Positions 54,962 to 63,510 of a DNA stretch of 64,000 nucleotides are shown one piece after another. Below the pieces are notes generated by a model. The model saw only the letters and a program-made list of their open reading frames with translations. It was not told the DNA's origin and searched no databases. This DNA is from Mycobacterium sp. 852002-51961_SCH5331710 (GTDB lineage Bacteria > Actinomycetota > Actinomycetes > Mycobacteriales > Mycobacteriaceae): positions 1-64,000 of the forward strand of contig NZ_LZSQ01000015.1 of NCBI RefSeq assembly GCF_001665535.1, given 5' to 3'. Position numbers and translations under genes: made by a program. Every line of letters starts with the position of its first letter. Positions within the stretch are counted from its first letter, which is position 1.

Positions 54962-56589
54962 GCACCCTGCTGGCCGCCGACTCAGCCGTCGGCAATCCCG
55001 TCGCCAACATCGGCATCTTCGCGCTGTTCGTCGCGGTGACGCTCTACATCGTGATCCGTGCGAGCAAGCGCAACGCGACCGCCGCCGAGTTCTTCACCGC
55101 CGGGCGGTCGTTCACCGGTCCGCAGAACGGCATCGCGATCTCCGGTGACTATCTGTCGGCCGCCAGCTTCCTCGGCATCGCCGGCGCCATCGCGGTGTAC
55201 GGATACGACGGCTTCCTCTACTCCATCGGCTTCCTGGTGGCCTGGTTGGTCGCGCTGCTGCTGGTCGCTGAATTGCTGCGCAACGCAGGCAAATTCACGA
55301 TGGCCGATGTGCTGAGTTTCCGGCTGCGACAGCGCCCGGTACGACTCGCCGCGGCCACGACGACGCTGGCTGTCTGCCTGTTCTACCTGCTGGCACAGAT
55401 GGCCGGCGCCGGCGGGCTCGTCGCACTGCTGCTCAACGTCAACAGCGACCTCGGCCAGGCCCTCGTCATCGCCGTCGTCGGCGTGCTGATGATCGTCTAC
55501 GTGCTGATCGGCGGCATGAAGGGCACGACCTGGGTGCAGATCATCAAGGCCGTGTTGCTGATCGGCGGCGCGGCGCTGATGACCGTGTGGGTGCTCGCCA
55601 AGTTCGGCGCCAACTTCTCCGAGATCCTCGGCGCCGCGCAGTCCGCGGTGTCCGGCTCGTCCAACGAGGCCGTCGCCGCCCGCGACGTTCTGGCGCCCGG
55701 CGCCCAGTACGGCGCCTCCCTGACATCGCAGATCAACTTCATCTCGCTGGCGCTGGCGCTGGTGCTCGGCACCGCGGGTCTGCCGCACGTGTTGATGCGG
55801 TTCTACACCGTGCCGACCGCCAAGGAGGCCCGCCGTTCGGTGGTGTGGGCGATCGCGCTCATTGGCGCGTTCTATCTGTTCACCCTCGCGCTCGGATACG
55901 GCGCCGCCGCGCTCGTCGGACCCGACACCATCTTGGCCGCTCCGGGTGGTCAGAACTCGGCCGCGCCGCTGCTGGCGTTCCAGCTCGGCGGGGTCATCCT
56001 GCTCGGCATCATCTCTGCGGTCGCGTTCGCGACCATCCTCGCGGTGGTCGCCGGCCTGACCATCACCGCGGCGACGTCCTTCGCGCACGACATCTACGCC
56101 AGCGTGATGAAGAGCCACGGGGTCGGCGAGGACGAACAGGTGCGGGTCTCGCGGATCACGGTCGTGGTGCTGGGCGTGTTCGCGATCGGCCTCGGCATCC
56201 TGGCGGCCGAGCAGAACATCGCGTTCCTGGTGGCTCTCGCGTTCGCGGTGGCGGCCGCGGCCAACCTGCCGACCATCCTGTATTCGCTGTACTGGCCGCG
56301 CTTCAATACGCGGGGCGCGTTGTGGAGCATGTACGGCGGCCTGATCTCGACGATCGTGCTGATCGTCTTCTCCCCCGCCGTGTCGGGCTCGAAGACCGCG
56401 ATGCTGTCCAGCGTCGATTTTGCATGGTTCCCCTTGGCCAACCCCGGCATCGTGTCGATCCCGCTGGCGTTCGCGCTCGGGGCGATCGGCACCCTGACCT
56501 CGTCCGACCGGGGTGACCCGGACATCAACGCCGAGTTCGAGGTGCGCTCGCTGACCGGCATCGGCGCGGAGAAAGCGGTCACACACTGA
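54958..56589 (+). CDS. Sodium/solute symporter, acetate permease ActP-like
   Basis: From ATG 54958 the protein has 543 residues and thirteen membrane helices of the SSS family. Characteristic segments are FFTAGRSFTGPQNGIAISGD, AASFLGIAGAIAVYG, YVLIGGMKGTTWVQIIKAVL and TAGLPHVLMRFYTVP. It probably imports acetate or other short monocarboxylates. It is translationally coupled to the DUF485 protein through ATGA. The GGAGGG sequence upstream serves as ribosome-binding site. Confidence 0.88.
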   Translation: MSTLLAADSAVGNPVANIGIFALFVAVTLYIVIRASKRNATAAEFFTAGRSFTGPQNGIAISGDYLSAASFLGIAGAIAVYGYDGFLYSIGFLVAWLVALLLVAELLRNAGKFTMADVLSFRLRQRPVRLAAATTTLAVCLFYLLAQMAGAGGLVALLLNVNSDLGQALVIAVVGVLMIVYVLIGGMKGTTWVQIIKAVLLIGGAALMTVWVLAKFGANFSEILGAAQSAVSGSSNEAVAARDVLAPGAQYGASLTSQINFISLALALVLGTAGLPHVLMRFYTVPTAKEARRSVVWAIALIGAFYLFTLALGYGAAALVGPDTILAAPGGQNSAAPLLAFQLGGVILLGIISAVAFATILAVVAGLTITAATSFAHDIYASVMKSHGVGEDEQVRVSRITVVVLGVFAIGLGILAAEQNIAFLVALAFAVAAAANLPTILYSLYWPRFNTRGALWSMYGGLISTIVLIVFSPAVSGSKTAMLSSVDFAWFPLANPGIVSIPLAFALGAIGTLTSSDRGDPDINAEFEVRSLTGIGAEKAVTH

Positions 56590-56633
56590 CCTGACGGGGA
56601 TTAGGGCACCCGCGGGGGTGGTTATCAACAGAC

Positions 56634-57842
56634 ATGCTCGACGCCGCCCCAGCGGGCCCCGCCACGACCGCCCACCGCCTGGCCTTCGGCCTCCTGGCGT
56701 ACGCGTTCGCCGCGATCATGCTCGGCACCACGATGCCGACGCCGATGTACGCGCTCTACGGCGAGCAGATGCATTTCTCGGTGCTGACCACCACCGTCGT
56801 GTACGCGGCCTATGCGGGCGGCGTGCTGTTCGCGCTGCTGGCGTTCGGCCGGTGGTCGGACGCGATCGGCAGGCGGCCGGTGCTCCTCGGCGGCGTGGTC
56901 GCCGCGTTGATCAGTGCCGGGGTTTTCCTCGCCGCGGATTCGGTACCGCTGCTGCTCGTCGGTCGCGTGTTCTCCGGGCTGTCGGCCGGGGTCTTCACCG
57001 GGACGGCCACCGCGGCCGTCGTCGAGGCCGCACCGCCACGGTGGCGCACGCGGGCGGCCGCGGTCGCGACTGTCGCCAACATCGGCGGGCTCGGCGCCGG
57101 CCCGATGATGGCCGGTGTGCTCGTCGAATACGCGCCGCAGCCGCTGCACCTGAGCTTCATCGTGCACATCGTCCTGGCGGCACTGGCGGGCGTGGCGGTG
57201 CTGCTGGTACCGGAGACGTCACCGCGCTCGGGGCGGATCGCCCTGCAGCGGCTCTCGGTGCCGCCCGAGGTGCGTTCGGTGTTCATTCTCGCCGCGATCG
57301 CCGGATTTGCCGGGTTCGCGGTGACGGGTCTGTTCGCCGCGGTGGCTCCGTCGTTCGTGACCGAAGTCGTCGGCATCGACAACCAGGCGGTCGCCGGCCT
57401 GATCGCCGGTTCGATCTTCGCCGCCTCGGCCCTGACGCAGATCGTTACCAACACCATGGCGCCGCAGCGGGCGCTGGCGGTCGGCTGCGCAATCCTGGTG
57501 GTCGGCATGGCGACTCTGGCTGTGGCACTGCAACTCTCGTCGCTGATCGGGTTGATCGCGGCCGCCGTCGTGTCCGGCATCGGGCAGGGTATGAGCTTCA
57601 GCCGTGGCTTGGCGGCGATCTCCGAACGCAGCCCGGCCGACCGACGCGCGGAGGTCAACTCCACGTTCTTCGTCATCGGCTACGTGGCGATCTCGGTGCC
57701 CGTCGTCGGCGAGGGCCTGGCCGCCCAGCAGTGGGGATTACGCACGGCGGGTGTGAGTTTCGCAGTGGCAGTGGCCGTGCTCGCCGGCATCTGCCTCGCG
57801 GCGATCCTCCTGCGCGAAGCGCGCACTTCTCGGGCAGGTTAG
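56634..57842 (+). CDS. MFS transporter
   Basis: The 402-residue protein has twelve membrane helices and the MFS loop motif FGRWSDAIGRRPVLLGG (about residues 78-94), and a second-domain equivalent region. Its arrangement suits a drug/proton antiporter. The start at ATG 56634 has no clear ribosome-binding site. Substrate unknown. Its stop overlaps the convergent DUF5302 gene by 4 bases. Confidence 0.8.
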   Translation: MLDAAPAGPATTAHRLAFGLLAYAFAAIMLGTTMPTPMYALYGEQMHFSVLTTTVVYAAYAGGVLFALLAFGRWSDAIGRRPVLLGGVVAALISAGVFLAADSVPLLLVGRVFSGLSAGVFTGTATAAVVEAAPPRWRTRAAAVATVANIGGLGAGPMMAGVLVEYAPQPLHLSFIVHIVLAALAGVAVLLVPETSPRSGRIALQRLSVPPEVRSVFILAAIAGFAGFAVTGLFAAVAPSFVTEVVGIDNQAVAGLIAGSIFAASALTQIVTNTMAPQRALAVGCAILVVGMATLAVALQLSSLIGLIAAAVVSGIGQGMSFSRGLAAISERSPADRRAEVNSTFFVIGYVAISVPVVGEGLAAQQWGLRTAGVSFAVAVAVLAGICLAAILLREARTSRAG

Positions 57843-58006
57843 CCGCTCTTGCGCCGGAACTCCCGGCGATGCTCGACCGGGCCGTGCGCCCGCGGCTGCT
57901 TGGCTCCGCCGTCCTTGTGGTCGCCCCCGCCGGCCGCCTTGGCCTTCTTGCGCTCCAGCGCTTCCCGGAACCTGCGCTTGGTGTCGTCTTCCGGTTCTTC
58001 AGCCAT
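57839..58006 (-). CDS. DUF5302 small charged protein
   Basis: The 55-residue protein begins MAEEPEDDTKRRFREALERK and ends HGPVEHRREFRRKSG; it is highly charged with Gly/Lys middle. The sequence matches the DUF5302 actinobacterial family, of unknown function. It is predicted disordered with a helical N-terminus. The ATG is at 58006; the stop overlaps the MFS stop. Confidence 0.75.
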   Translation of the reverse strand: MAEEPEDDTKRRFREALERKKAKAAGGGDHKDGGAKQPRAHGPVEHRREFRRKSG

Positions 58007-58049
58007 GACGGGAGCCTAGCCCCTCGATCGGTGGGCCGTCGCCTGCTTT

Positions 58050-58502
<453 letters not shown>

Positions 58503-58523
58503 CTACGTCTCTACCATCGAGAT

Positions 58524-59360
58524 GTGACCGGTCCAGCATCGCGAATCGACGGCAGCGTTCTCGAGGGCGTATCGGCGACCGCACTGTGGACGCTGTACTA
58601 CCGCGCAAGCGAGGCCAAGCGATCCGACGGCGTCATCCGCGACCCGTGGGCGGTCACGCTGCTGGACACGATCGACTACGACTATGGCAAGTTCGGCAAA
58701 CCCAAACAGGCACATGCGCTGCGCGCCCTCGCTTTCGACACCGCCACCCGCGAGTACCTGAGCGAGCATCCGAAGGCATCGGTGGTCGCGCTCGCCGAAG
58801 GTCTGCAGACCAGTTTCTGGCGATTGCAGCGGCACGGCGTCACCGACGAATTGACGTGGTACTCCGTCGATCTGCCGCCCGTCATCGCCTTGCGCGAGCA
58901 ATTGTTGCCGCGCGAGGATCGGATCGTAACGCTGGCACAGTCGGCGTTGGACCGCAGTTGGATGGACCGCGTCGACGCGTCGAACGGCGTCTTCATCACC
59001 ACCGAGGGGCTGCTGATGTATCTCGATCCCGATGTCGCGTTGAACCTGATCCGCGACTGCGCGGCCCGCTTCCCCGGCGGGCGGTTGATGTTCGACTCCG
59101 TCCCGCCCTGGTTCAGCCGGCGCACCGTGCGCGGCAAGCTCAAACTCTCCGATCGCTACGTCACCCCGCCGATGCCTTTCGGGCTCAGCCCGGACGAGGC
59201 CGTCGAACTTGCCGGGCGTATCCCGGGTGTGCGCGCGGCCCACGATGTCCCCCTGCCGCCCGGGCGGGGCGCGTACAAGGTGCTGGCATCGGCTGCGTGG
59301 GACCGCGTCGGCTTCCTGCGCCACGGCCGGCCCAGCCACACCCTGCTGGAGTTCGGCTGA
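58524..59360 (+). CDS. omt: O-methyltransferase Omt-like (Rv1153c)
   Basis: The protein has 278 residues from GTG 58524; TACCAT at 58512-58517 is 6 bases upstream with no ribosome-binding site, so it is probably leaderless. It belongs to the LCMT-like methyltransferase family: SVVALAEGLQTSFWRLQ (SAM site region), WYSVDLPPVIALRE, and FITTEGLLMYLDP. Its stop overlaps the DUF1697 start (TGATG). A paralogue follows at 59896. Substrate unknown. Confidence 0.82.
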   Translation: MTGPASRIDGSVLEGVSATALWTLYYRASEAKRSDGVIRDPWAVTLLDTIDYDYGKFGKPKQAHALRALAFDTATREYLSEHPKASVVALAEGLQTSFWRLQRHGVTDELTWYSVDLPPVIALREQLLPREDRIVTLAQSALDRSWMDRVDASNGVFITTEGLLMYLDPDVALNLIRDCAARFPGGRLMFDSVPPWFSRRTVRGKLKLSDRYVTPPMPFGLSPDEAVELAGRIPGVRAAHDVPLPPGRGAYKVLASAAWDRVGFLRHGRPSHTLLEFG

Positions 59361-59881
59361 TGACGCGCTATGCCGCGTTCCTGCGCGGCGTCAACGTCGG
59401 CGGCGTCAACCTCAAGATGGCCGACGTCGCGAAGGCTCTCGAAGACGCCGGATTCCGTTCGGTGCGAACCATTCTCGCCAGCGGCAACGTCCTCTTCGAC
59501 AGCGGTTCAGGTGTCGATACGGTACGGAAGAAGGCCGAGAAGGCGCTGCGCGACTCCTTCGGCTACGACGCCTGGGTGCTGGCCTACCCGATCGACACGG
59601 TGGCGGCGATCTCGCGCGCCTATCCGTTCGAGCGCGAAGTGCCCGACCACCACTCCTATGTCACGTTCGTGACCGACGAACAGGTCCTCGACGAACTCGC
59701 CGACCTGGCGAAGGACGCCCCGGCTCAGGAGAAGATCGAGCGCGGTGACGGGGTCATCTACTGGCAGGTGCCCAAGACCGCGACGCTGGACACCACCATC
59801 GGCAAGACGATGGGCAAGAAGCGGTACAAGTCGTCGACCACCACCAGAAACCTGAGGACACTGGACAAGGTCCTGCGCTAG
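59360..59881 (+). CDS. DUF1697-family protein
   Basis: The 173-residue protein has the DUF1697 N-terminus YAAFLRGVNVGGVNLKMADV and LASGNVLFDSG, and the C-terminal IGKTMGKKRYKSSTTTRNLR typical of that family. The function is unknown. It overlaps the upstream methyltransferase stop by one base and precedes a second methyltransferase by 14 bases, so all three are probably an operon. Confidence 0.85.
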   Translation: MTRYAAFLRGVNVGGVNLKMADVAKALEDAGFRSVRTILASGNVLFDSGSGVDTVRKKAEKALRDSFGYDAWVLAYPIDTVAAISRAYPFEREVPDHHSYVTFVTDEQVLDELADLAKDAPAQEKIERGDGVIYWQVPKTATLDTTIGKTMGKKRYKSSTTTRNLRTLDKVLR

Positions 59882-59895
59882 GTAGATTCGAGGGC

Positions 59896-60747
59896 GTGAG
59901 CTCCGAACCGAACGACTCGCCCGCCAGGACCGACGCGACCATGCTGACCGGTGTCTCCGAAACCGCGTTGATGACGCTGAAGGTGCGAGCGACCGAGGCA
60001 GCCCGCCCGGATGGACTGATCGACGATCCGATGGCGATTCAACTCGTCGACTCCATCGACTTCGACTTCGCGAAGTTCGGGCTGTCCCGCCGCCAGGACA
60101 TGGCGGTGCGTGCACGGGGCTTCGACCGCGAGACACGGCGCTACCTCGGCGACCATCCCCGCGCCACGGTCGTGGCGCTCGCCGAGGGCCTCCAGACCAG
60201 CTTCTACCGGCTCGACACCGGCGAGGTTGGGCACGAATTTCGTTGGCTCACGGTCGATCTACCACCCGTCATCGAGTTGCGCCGGCGCTTGCTGCCGTCC
60301 TCTGATCGCGTGCGCATGCTGGCCCAGTCGGCGCTGGACTACAGCTGGATGGACCACGTCGACACCGAGCACGGGGTGTTCATCACCGCCGAAGGGCTGC
60401 TGATGTACCTGCAGCCGGAGGAGGCGCTCGACCTGATCCGTGAGTGCGCCGCCCGCTTCCCCGGCGGGCAGATGATGTTCGAACTACCGCCGGCCTGGTT
60501 CGCCCGCGCGATCAGCAGCGGCCTGTTGCGGCCGTCGCTGAGCTACCGCGTCCCGCCGATGCCGTTCCACATGACACCGTCGCAGGTCGCCGACCTCGTC
60601 AACGACATCCCCGGGATCCGCGCGGTGCACGACGTGGCGCTGCCGCCGGGACGGGGCAGGGTGCTCAACGCGCTGATGTGGAGCGCTCAGCGGCTCCCGT
60701 GGTTCGACTCCGTGCGACCGGTCTTCACCGTCCTCGAATTCGGGTGA
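59896..60747 (+). CDS. Second Omt-like methyltransferase, paralogue
   Basis: The 283-residue protein starts at GTG 59896. It is clearly related to the protein at 58524: VVALAEGLQTSFYRLD, VDLPPVIELRRRLLPSSDR, FITAEGLLMYLQPEEALDLI. TAGATT at 59883-59888 is 7 bases upstream, so an internal promoter for a leaderless mRNA may exist. It ends LEFG like its paralogue. The pair arose by duplication with the DUF1697 gene between them. Confidence 0.82.
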   Translation: MSSEPNDSPARTDATMLTGVSETALMTLKVRATEAARPDGLIDDPMAIQLVDSIDFDFAKFGLSRRQDMAVRARGFDRETRRYLGDHPRATVVALAEGLQTSFYRLDTGEVGHEFRWLTVDLPPVIELRRRLLPSSDRVRMLAQSALDYSWMDHVDTEHGVFITAEGLLMYLQPEEALDLIRECAARFPGGQMMFELPPAWFARAISSGLLRPSLSYRVPPMPFHMTPSQVADLVNDIPGIRAVHDVALPPGRGRVLNALMWSAQRLPWFDSVRPVFTVLEFG

Positions 60748-60753
60748 GCACCG

Positions 60754-61119
60754 CTACCCGAACGCCGTCTCCACATACCGCAGCGCATCGTCCTTGCCCA
60801 CCCCGAGCGACTTGGCCGCCGACACGAAGGTGTTGGCGGCCGTGGCCATCGCGGCGTCGGCCGGATCCTCATGAGCGACGAATGTGCCGAAGCGGCCGCG
60901 GGTTTCGAGGATTCCCGCCGACTCCAACTCGCGGTAGGCACGGGCCACGGTGTTCACCGCGAGACCGAGCTGGCCCGCCAGCTCGCGCACCGTCGGCAGC
61001 CGGGTGCCCGGCGGCAGCCTGCCGTCGCGCACGCCATCGATGATCTGCGTTCTGAGCTGGTCGAACAGGGCGCCGGAAGAGCGCTGGTCGATGCGTACCC
61101 AATCCCCCAAGTTGGCCAC
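60754..61119 (-). CDS. GntR-family regulator, YtrA type (Rv1152-like)
   Basis: From GTG 61119 the protein has 121 residues: a winged helix ([40 protein letters not shown]) and a short C-terminal helical region (about 40 residues) typical of the YtrA subfamily. These usually regulate neighbouring genes. It is divergent from the sirtuin gene with a 36-base gap; GATACT on the minus strand at 61131-61126 is 6 bases before the start. Confidence 0.85.
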   Translation of the reverse strand: MANLGDWVRIDQRSSGALFDQLRTQIIDGVRDGRLPPGTRLPTVRELAGQLGLAVNTVARAYRELESAGILETRGRFGTFVAHEDPADAAMATAANTFVSAAKSLGVGKDDALRYVETAFG

Positions 61120-61155
61120 GTGCCTAGTATCGCCCACACGGGCTAGTTTGGTCAT
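61120..61155. promoter_or_regulatory. Divergent promoters of the GntR and sirtuin genes, both leaderless
   Basis: GATACT (minus strand, 61131-61126) and TAGTTT (plus strand, 61144-61149) each lie 6 bases from their start codons. The two -35 positions fall across the opposite transcription unit, so the promoters overlap almost fully. GntR binding here would affect both. Confidence 0.5.
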
Positions 61156-61869
61156 GTGCAGGTAACGGTCCTCAGCGGTGCGGGTATCTCGGCCGAGAGC
61201 GGGGTGCCGACCTTCCGCGACGCCGAAACCGGCCTGTGGGCGAAGGTCGACCCCTACGAAATCTCCAGTTCGGAGGGGTGGCGAGCCCACCCCGAGAAGG
61301 TGTGGGCGTGGTACCTGTGGCGCCACTACATGATGAGCGGGGTGCAACCGAACAACGGACACCTGGCGGTGGCCGCCTGGCAGGACTACGCCGACGTGCA
61401 CGTCGTCACCCAGAACGTCGACGACCTGCATGAGCGCGCGGGCAGCAAGAAGGTCTACCACGTACACGGAAGCCTGTTCGAGTTCCGCTGCGACCTCTGT
61501 CAGGGGGCGTACTCCGGCGAACTGCCGGCCATGCCGGAACCGGTGGAGACCGTCGACCCGCCACGGTGCGTGTGCGGAGGGCTCATCAGGCCCAATGTGG
61601 TCTGGTTCGGCGAGGCACTGCCGGAGGACGCCTGGCAGCGGTCGGTCGAGGCGGTCAGCGGCGCCGACCTGGTGATCGTCGTCGGCACCTCGTCGATCGT
61701 CTATCCCGCGGCGGGCCTGCCCGAGATCGCGCTGGCCAACGGCATCCCGGTCATCGAGGTCAACCCGGAACGCACACCGCTGTCGGATTCCGCGACGGCG
61801 TCCGTGCGCGAGACGGCGGCGAACGCACTGCCGAACCTGTTGCAGCGGCTTCCGGCCCTGCTCGGCTGA
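61156..61869 (+). CDS. cobB: NAD-dependent protein deacylase (sirtuin, Rv1151c)
   Basis: The 237-residue class III sirtuin has the NAD motif [16 protein letters not shown] (residues 7-22), [12 protein letters not shown], catalytic [11 protein letters not shown] (His), four zinc cysteines (CDLC and CVC regions) and [14 protein letters not shown]53 and R56 in WYLWRH match the YxxR pattern that marks desuccinylase/demalonylase activity in SIRT5 and CobB. It likely reverses acetylation and succinylation, for example on acyl-CoA synthetases. The GTG start at 61156 is leaderless. Confidence 0.93.
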   Translation: MQVTVLSGAGISAESGVPTFRDAETGLWAKVDPYEISSSEGWRAHPEKVWAWYLWRHYMMSGVQPNNGHLAVAAWQDYADVHVVTQNVDDLHERAGSKKVYHVHGSLFEFRCDLCQGAYSGELPAMPEPVETVDPPRCVCGGLIRPNVVWFGEALPEDAWQRSVEAVSGADLVIVVGTSSIVYPAAGLPEIALANGIPVIEVNPERTPLSDSATASVRETAANALPNLLQRLPALLG

Positions 61870-61922
61870 GCGATTTGTGTACGTTTTGTTGCGCTCACCG
61901 CTCGTGAACGCACACAAATCGC
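61870..61922. repeat. 53-bp palindromic element, family B (copy 2)
   Basis: GCGATTTGTGT (61870-61880) pairs with ACACAAATCGC (61912-61922). The inner part shares TTTGTTGCGCTCA and CGCTCG with copy 3. It follows the sirtuin stop with no gap and may act as a terminator. Confidence 0.75.
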
Positions 61923-61964
61923 AGACTGCGGAACCGAACGTGGTCCTACGGCGTCCTTTCCAAC

Positions 61965-62819
61965 GTGCTCGAAGATCATCTGCGGCGGCACGACGGAGTC
62001 ATCACGCTTGCGCAGGCCGAGCGATGCGGCCTGAGCAGACACGCAATCGGTAGACGAGTTCGCGCTGGCCGGTGGCGACGCTGCTCGCCCGGGGTGTACT
62101 TCGTCGACGATCGGCCGTTCACCGGTGCCGCACGGGTACGGGCAGCCGTGTGGGGTTACGGCCCACAAGCGACGGCCAGTGGGTTGTCGGCCGCATGGTG
62201 GCACAGCATGACCCGCTTTGCGCCCGACATCGTCGAAGTGACGGTGCCCAGGGAGAGCCATCATCCACACCGCGCGGGAATCCGCACGCGAAGGCGGGAC
62301 CTCGCGTCATCGGATGTGGTTGAACGCAAAGGGCTGAGAGTGACAGCGATTCCGCTGACGGTCGTCGAAGCCGCGATCCGCGAACGCGATGGTGTCGTGT
62401 TGATGGATTCAGCACTGCAGAGCGTTGTCGAGTTGCGCGACCTGTGGCGAGCGCATCTGCGAAACAGGGGCCGCCACGGGTCGCCGGCCGCCAGACGACT
62501 GCTACAGGCAGCGTCAGACGGCGCACGATCAGCAGCTGAGCGCCTGCTCGTGAAGTTGTTGCGTGAGGCTGGTATTGGCGGGTGGTACACCAACCATCCG
62601 GTCGACAGATACAAGGTCGACGTCGCATTCCCAGCGCAGAGAGTCGCCATCGAAGTCGACGGCTGGGCATTCCACAGCGACGCCGAGGTGTTCGTCAAAG
62701 ACCGCAACCGGCAGAACAAGATCGCGTTGCTCGGGTGGAGTGTCCTGCGCTTTACGTGGTTGGACCTCACCCAGTATCCCGAGCGAGTGATCGCGGAGAT
62801 CCGGCGCGCCCTCGCCTAA
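61965..62819 (+). CDS. AbiEi-type N-terminal domain with DUF559 endonuclease-like domain
   Basis: The 284-residue protein starts at GTG 61965. Residues 1-60 form a winged helix like AbiEi antitoxins ([31 protein letters not shown]). The C-terminal 100 residues are a DUF559/Vsr-like fold with [20 protein letters not shown] and [20 protein letters not shown], containing the D/E-x-D/E catalytic pattern of PD-(D/E)XK nucleases. No toxin gene is next to it. It is flanked on both sides by family B palindromes, which makes gain by transfer plausible. Confidence 0.78.
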   Translation: MLEDHLRRHDGVITLAQAERCGLSRHAIGRRVRAGRWRRCSPGVYFVDDRPFTGAARVRAAVWGYGPQATASGLSAAWWHSMTRFAPDIVEVTVPRESHHPHRAGIRTRRRDLASSDVVERKGLRVTAIPLTVVEAAIRERDGVVLMDSALQSVVELRDLWRAHLRNRGRHGSPAARRLLQAASDGARSAAERLLVKLLREAGIGGWYTNHPVDRYKVDVAFPAQRVAIEVDGWAFHSDAEVFVKDRNRQNKIALLGWSVLRFTWLDLTQYPERVIAEIRRALA

Positions 62820-62822
62820 GTA

Positions 62823-62875
62823 GCGATTTGTGTGCGCTTTGTTGCGCTCAGCGCTCGCTATCGCACACAAATCGC
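62823..62875. repeat. 53-bp palindromic element, family B (copy 3)
   Basis: GCGATTTGTGTGCG (62823-62836) pairs with CGCACACAAATCGC (62862-62875). It lies between convergent genes and its last base belongs to the TAG stop of the minus-strand methyltransferase, as the copy at 13771 does with fadD6. It could serve as a bidirectional terminator. Confidence 0.75.
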
Positions 62876-63510
62876 TAGGGCTTGACCGCGCGGCCGATCG
62901 CAAATTCGGATACGGGCAGCGGCACCCACCGCGGCATCGTCCACTCCCGCCGCGACCCTGCGACATCGAATCCCGCGCCCGCAATGCTCTGCTCGGTGTG
63001 GCGGTGCGTATGGCAATTTCCGAACAACCGCGGCCACACCGTCGCGTCGGCGATCCGCTGCAGCCGCCCGCGGCCGTCTGCGCTGGCGATGTGCTCGAGG
63101 TAGCGAAGTTCACCGCCCGGCCGCATCAACGAATGGAGTTGGCGCAGAACGGTCTCCGGGTCCTCGATCGAGCACAGCACGAGCGAGCAGACGACGGCGT
63201 CGAACGGTTCGTTGCCGGAAGCCATGAACTGTTCCACGGTGTCGGTGCTGACGGTGACGGGCACTCGCGCCGCGGCAGCGGCCCGCTGGGCGTGTTCGGC
63301 CAACCGGCGCTCGGGCTCGACGGCCACGACCTCGGTCACGGTGTCGGGGTAGAACTCGAAGTTCGTCCCGGTCCCCGCGCCGACCTCCAGCACCCGGCCG
63401 GACAACCCGGCGAGGTTCTCCCGCCGGAGTTGCCGGATGGCGTCGGTCTCGTGGGTGGACATCACCGTCCACAACCGCGCGAAAAACGGGTTATTGACCG
63501 TGTCCGACAT
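62875..63510 (-). CDS. Class I SAM-dependent methyltransferase
   Basis: The 211-residue protein has motif I GRVLEVGAGTGTNFEFYP (about residues 38-55), VVAVEPERRL (motif II) and FDAVVCSLVLCSIEDP (motif IV), matching the UbiE/Methyltransf_11 type. The substrate is unknown. The start at 63510 overlaps the TetR gene end by 20 bases, so it is probably regulated by and co-transcribed with it. Confidence 0.85.
   Translation of the reverse strand: MSDTVNNPFFARLWTVMSTHETDAIRQLRRENLAGLSGRVLEVGAGTGTNFEFYPDTVTEVVAVEPERRLAEHAQRAAAAARVPVTVSTDTVEQFMASGNEPFDAVVCSLVLCSIEDPETVLRQLHSLMRPGGELRYLEHIASADGRGRLQRIADATVWPRLFGNCHTHRHTEQSIAGAGFDVAGSRREWTMPRWVPLPVSEFAIGRAVKP

Noticed and set aside
54982..56628. 548-codon minus-strand frame opposite the acetate symporter
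   Set aside because: Hydrophilic Arg/His/Asp-rich shadow of a membrane protein gene; no domain.
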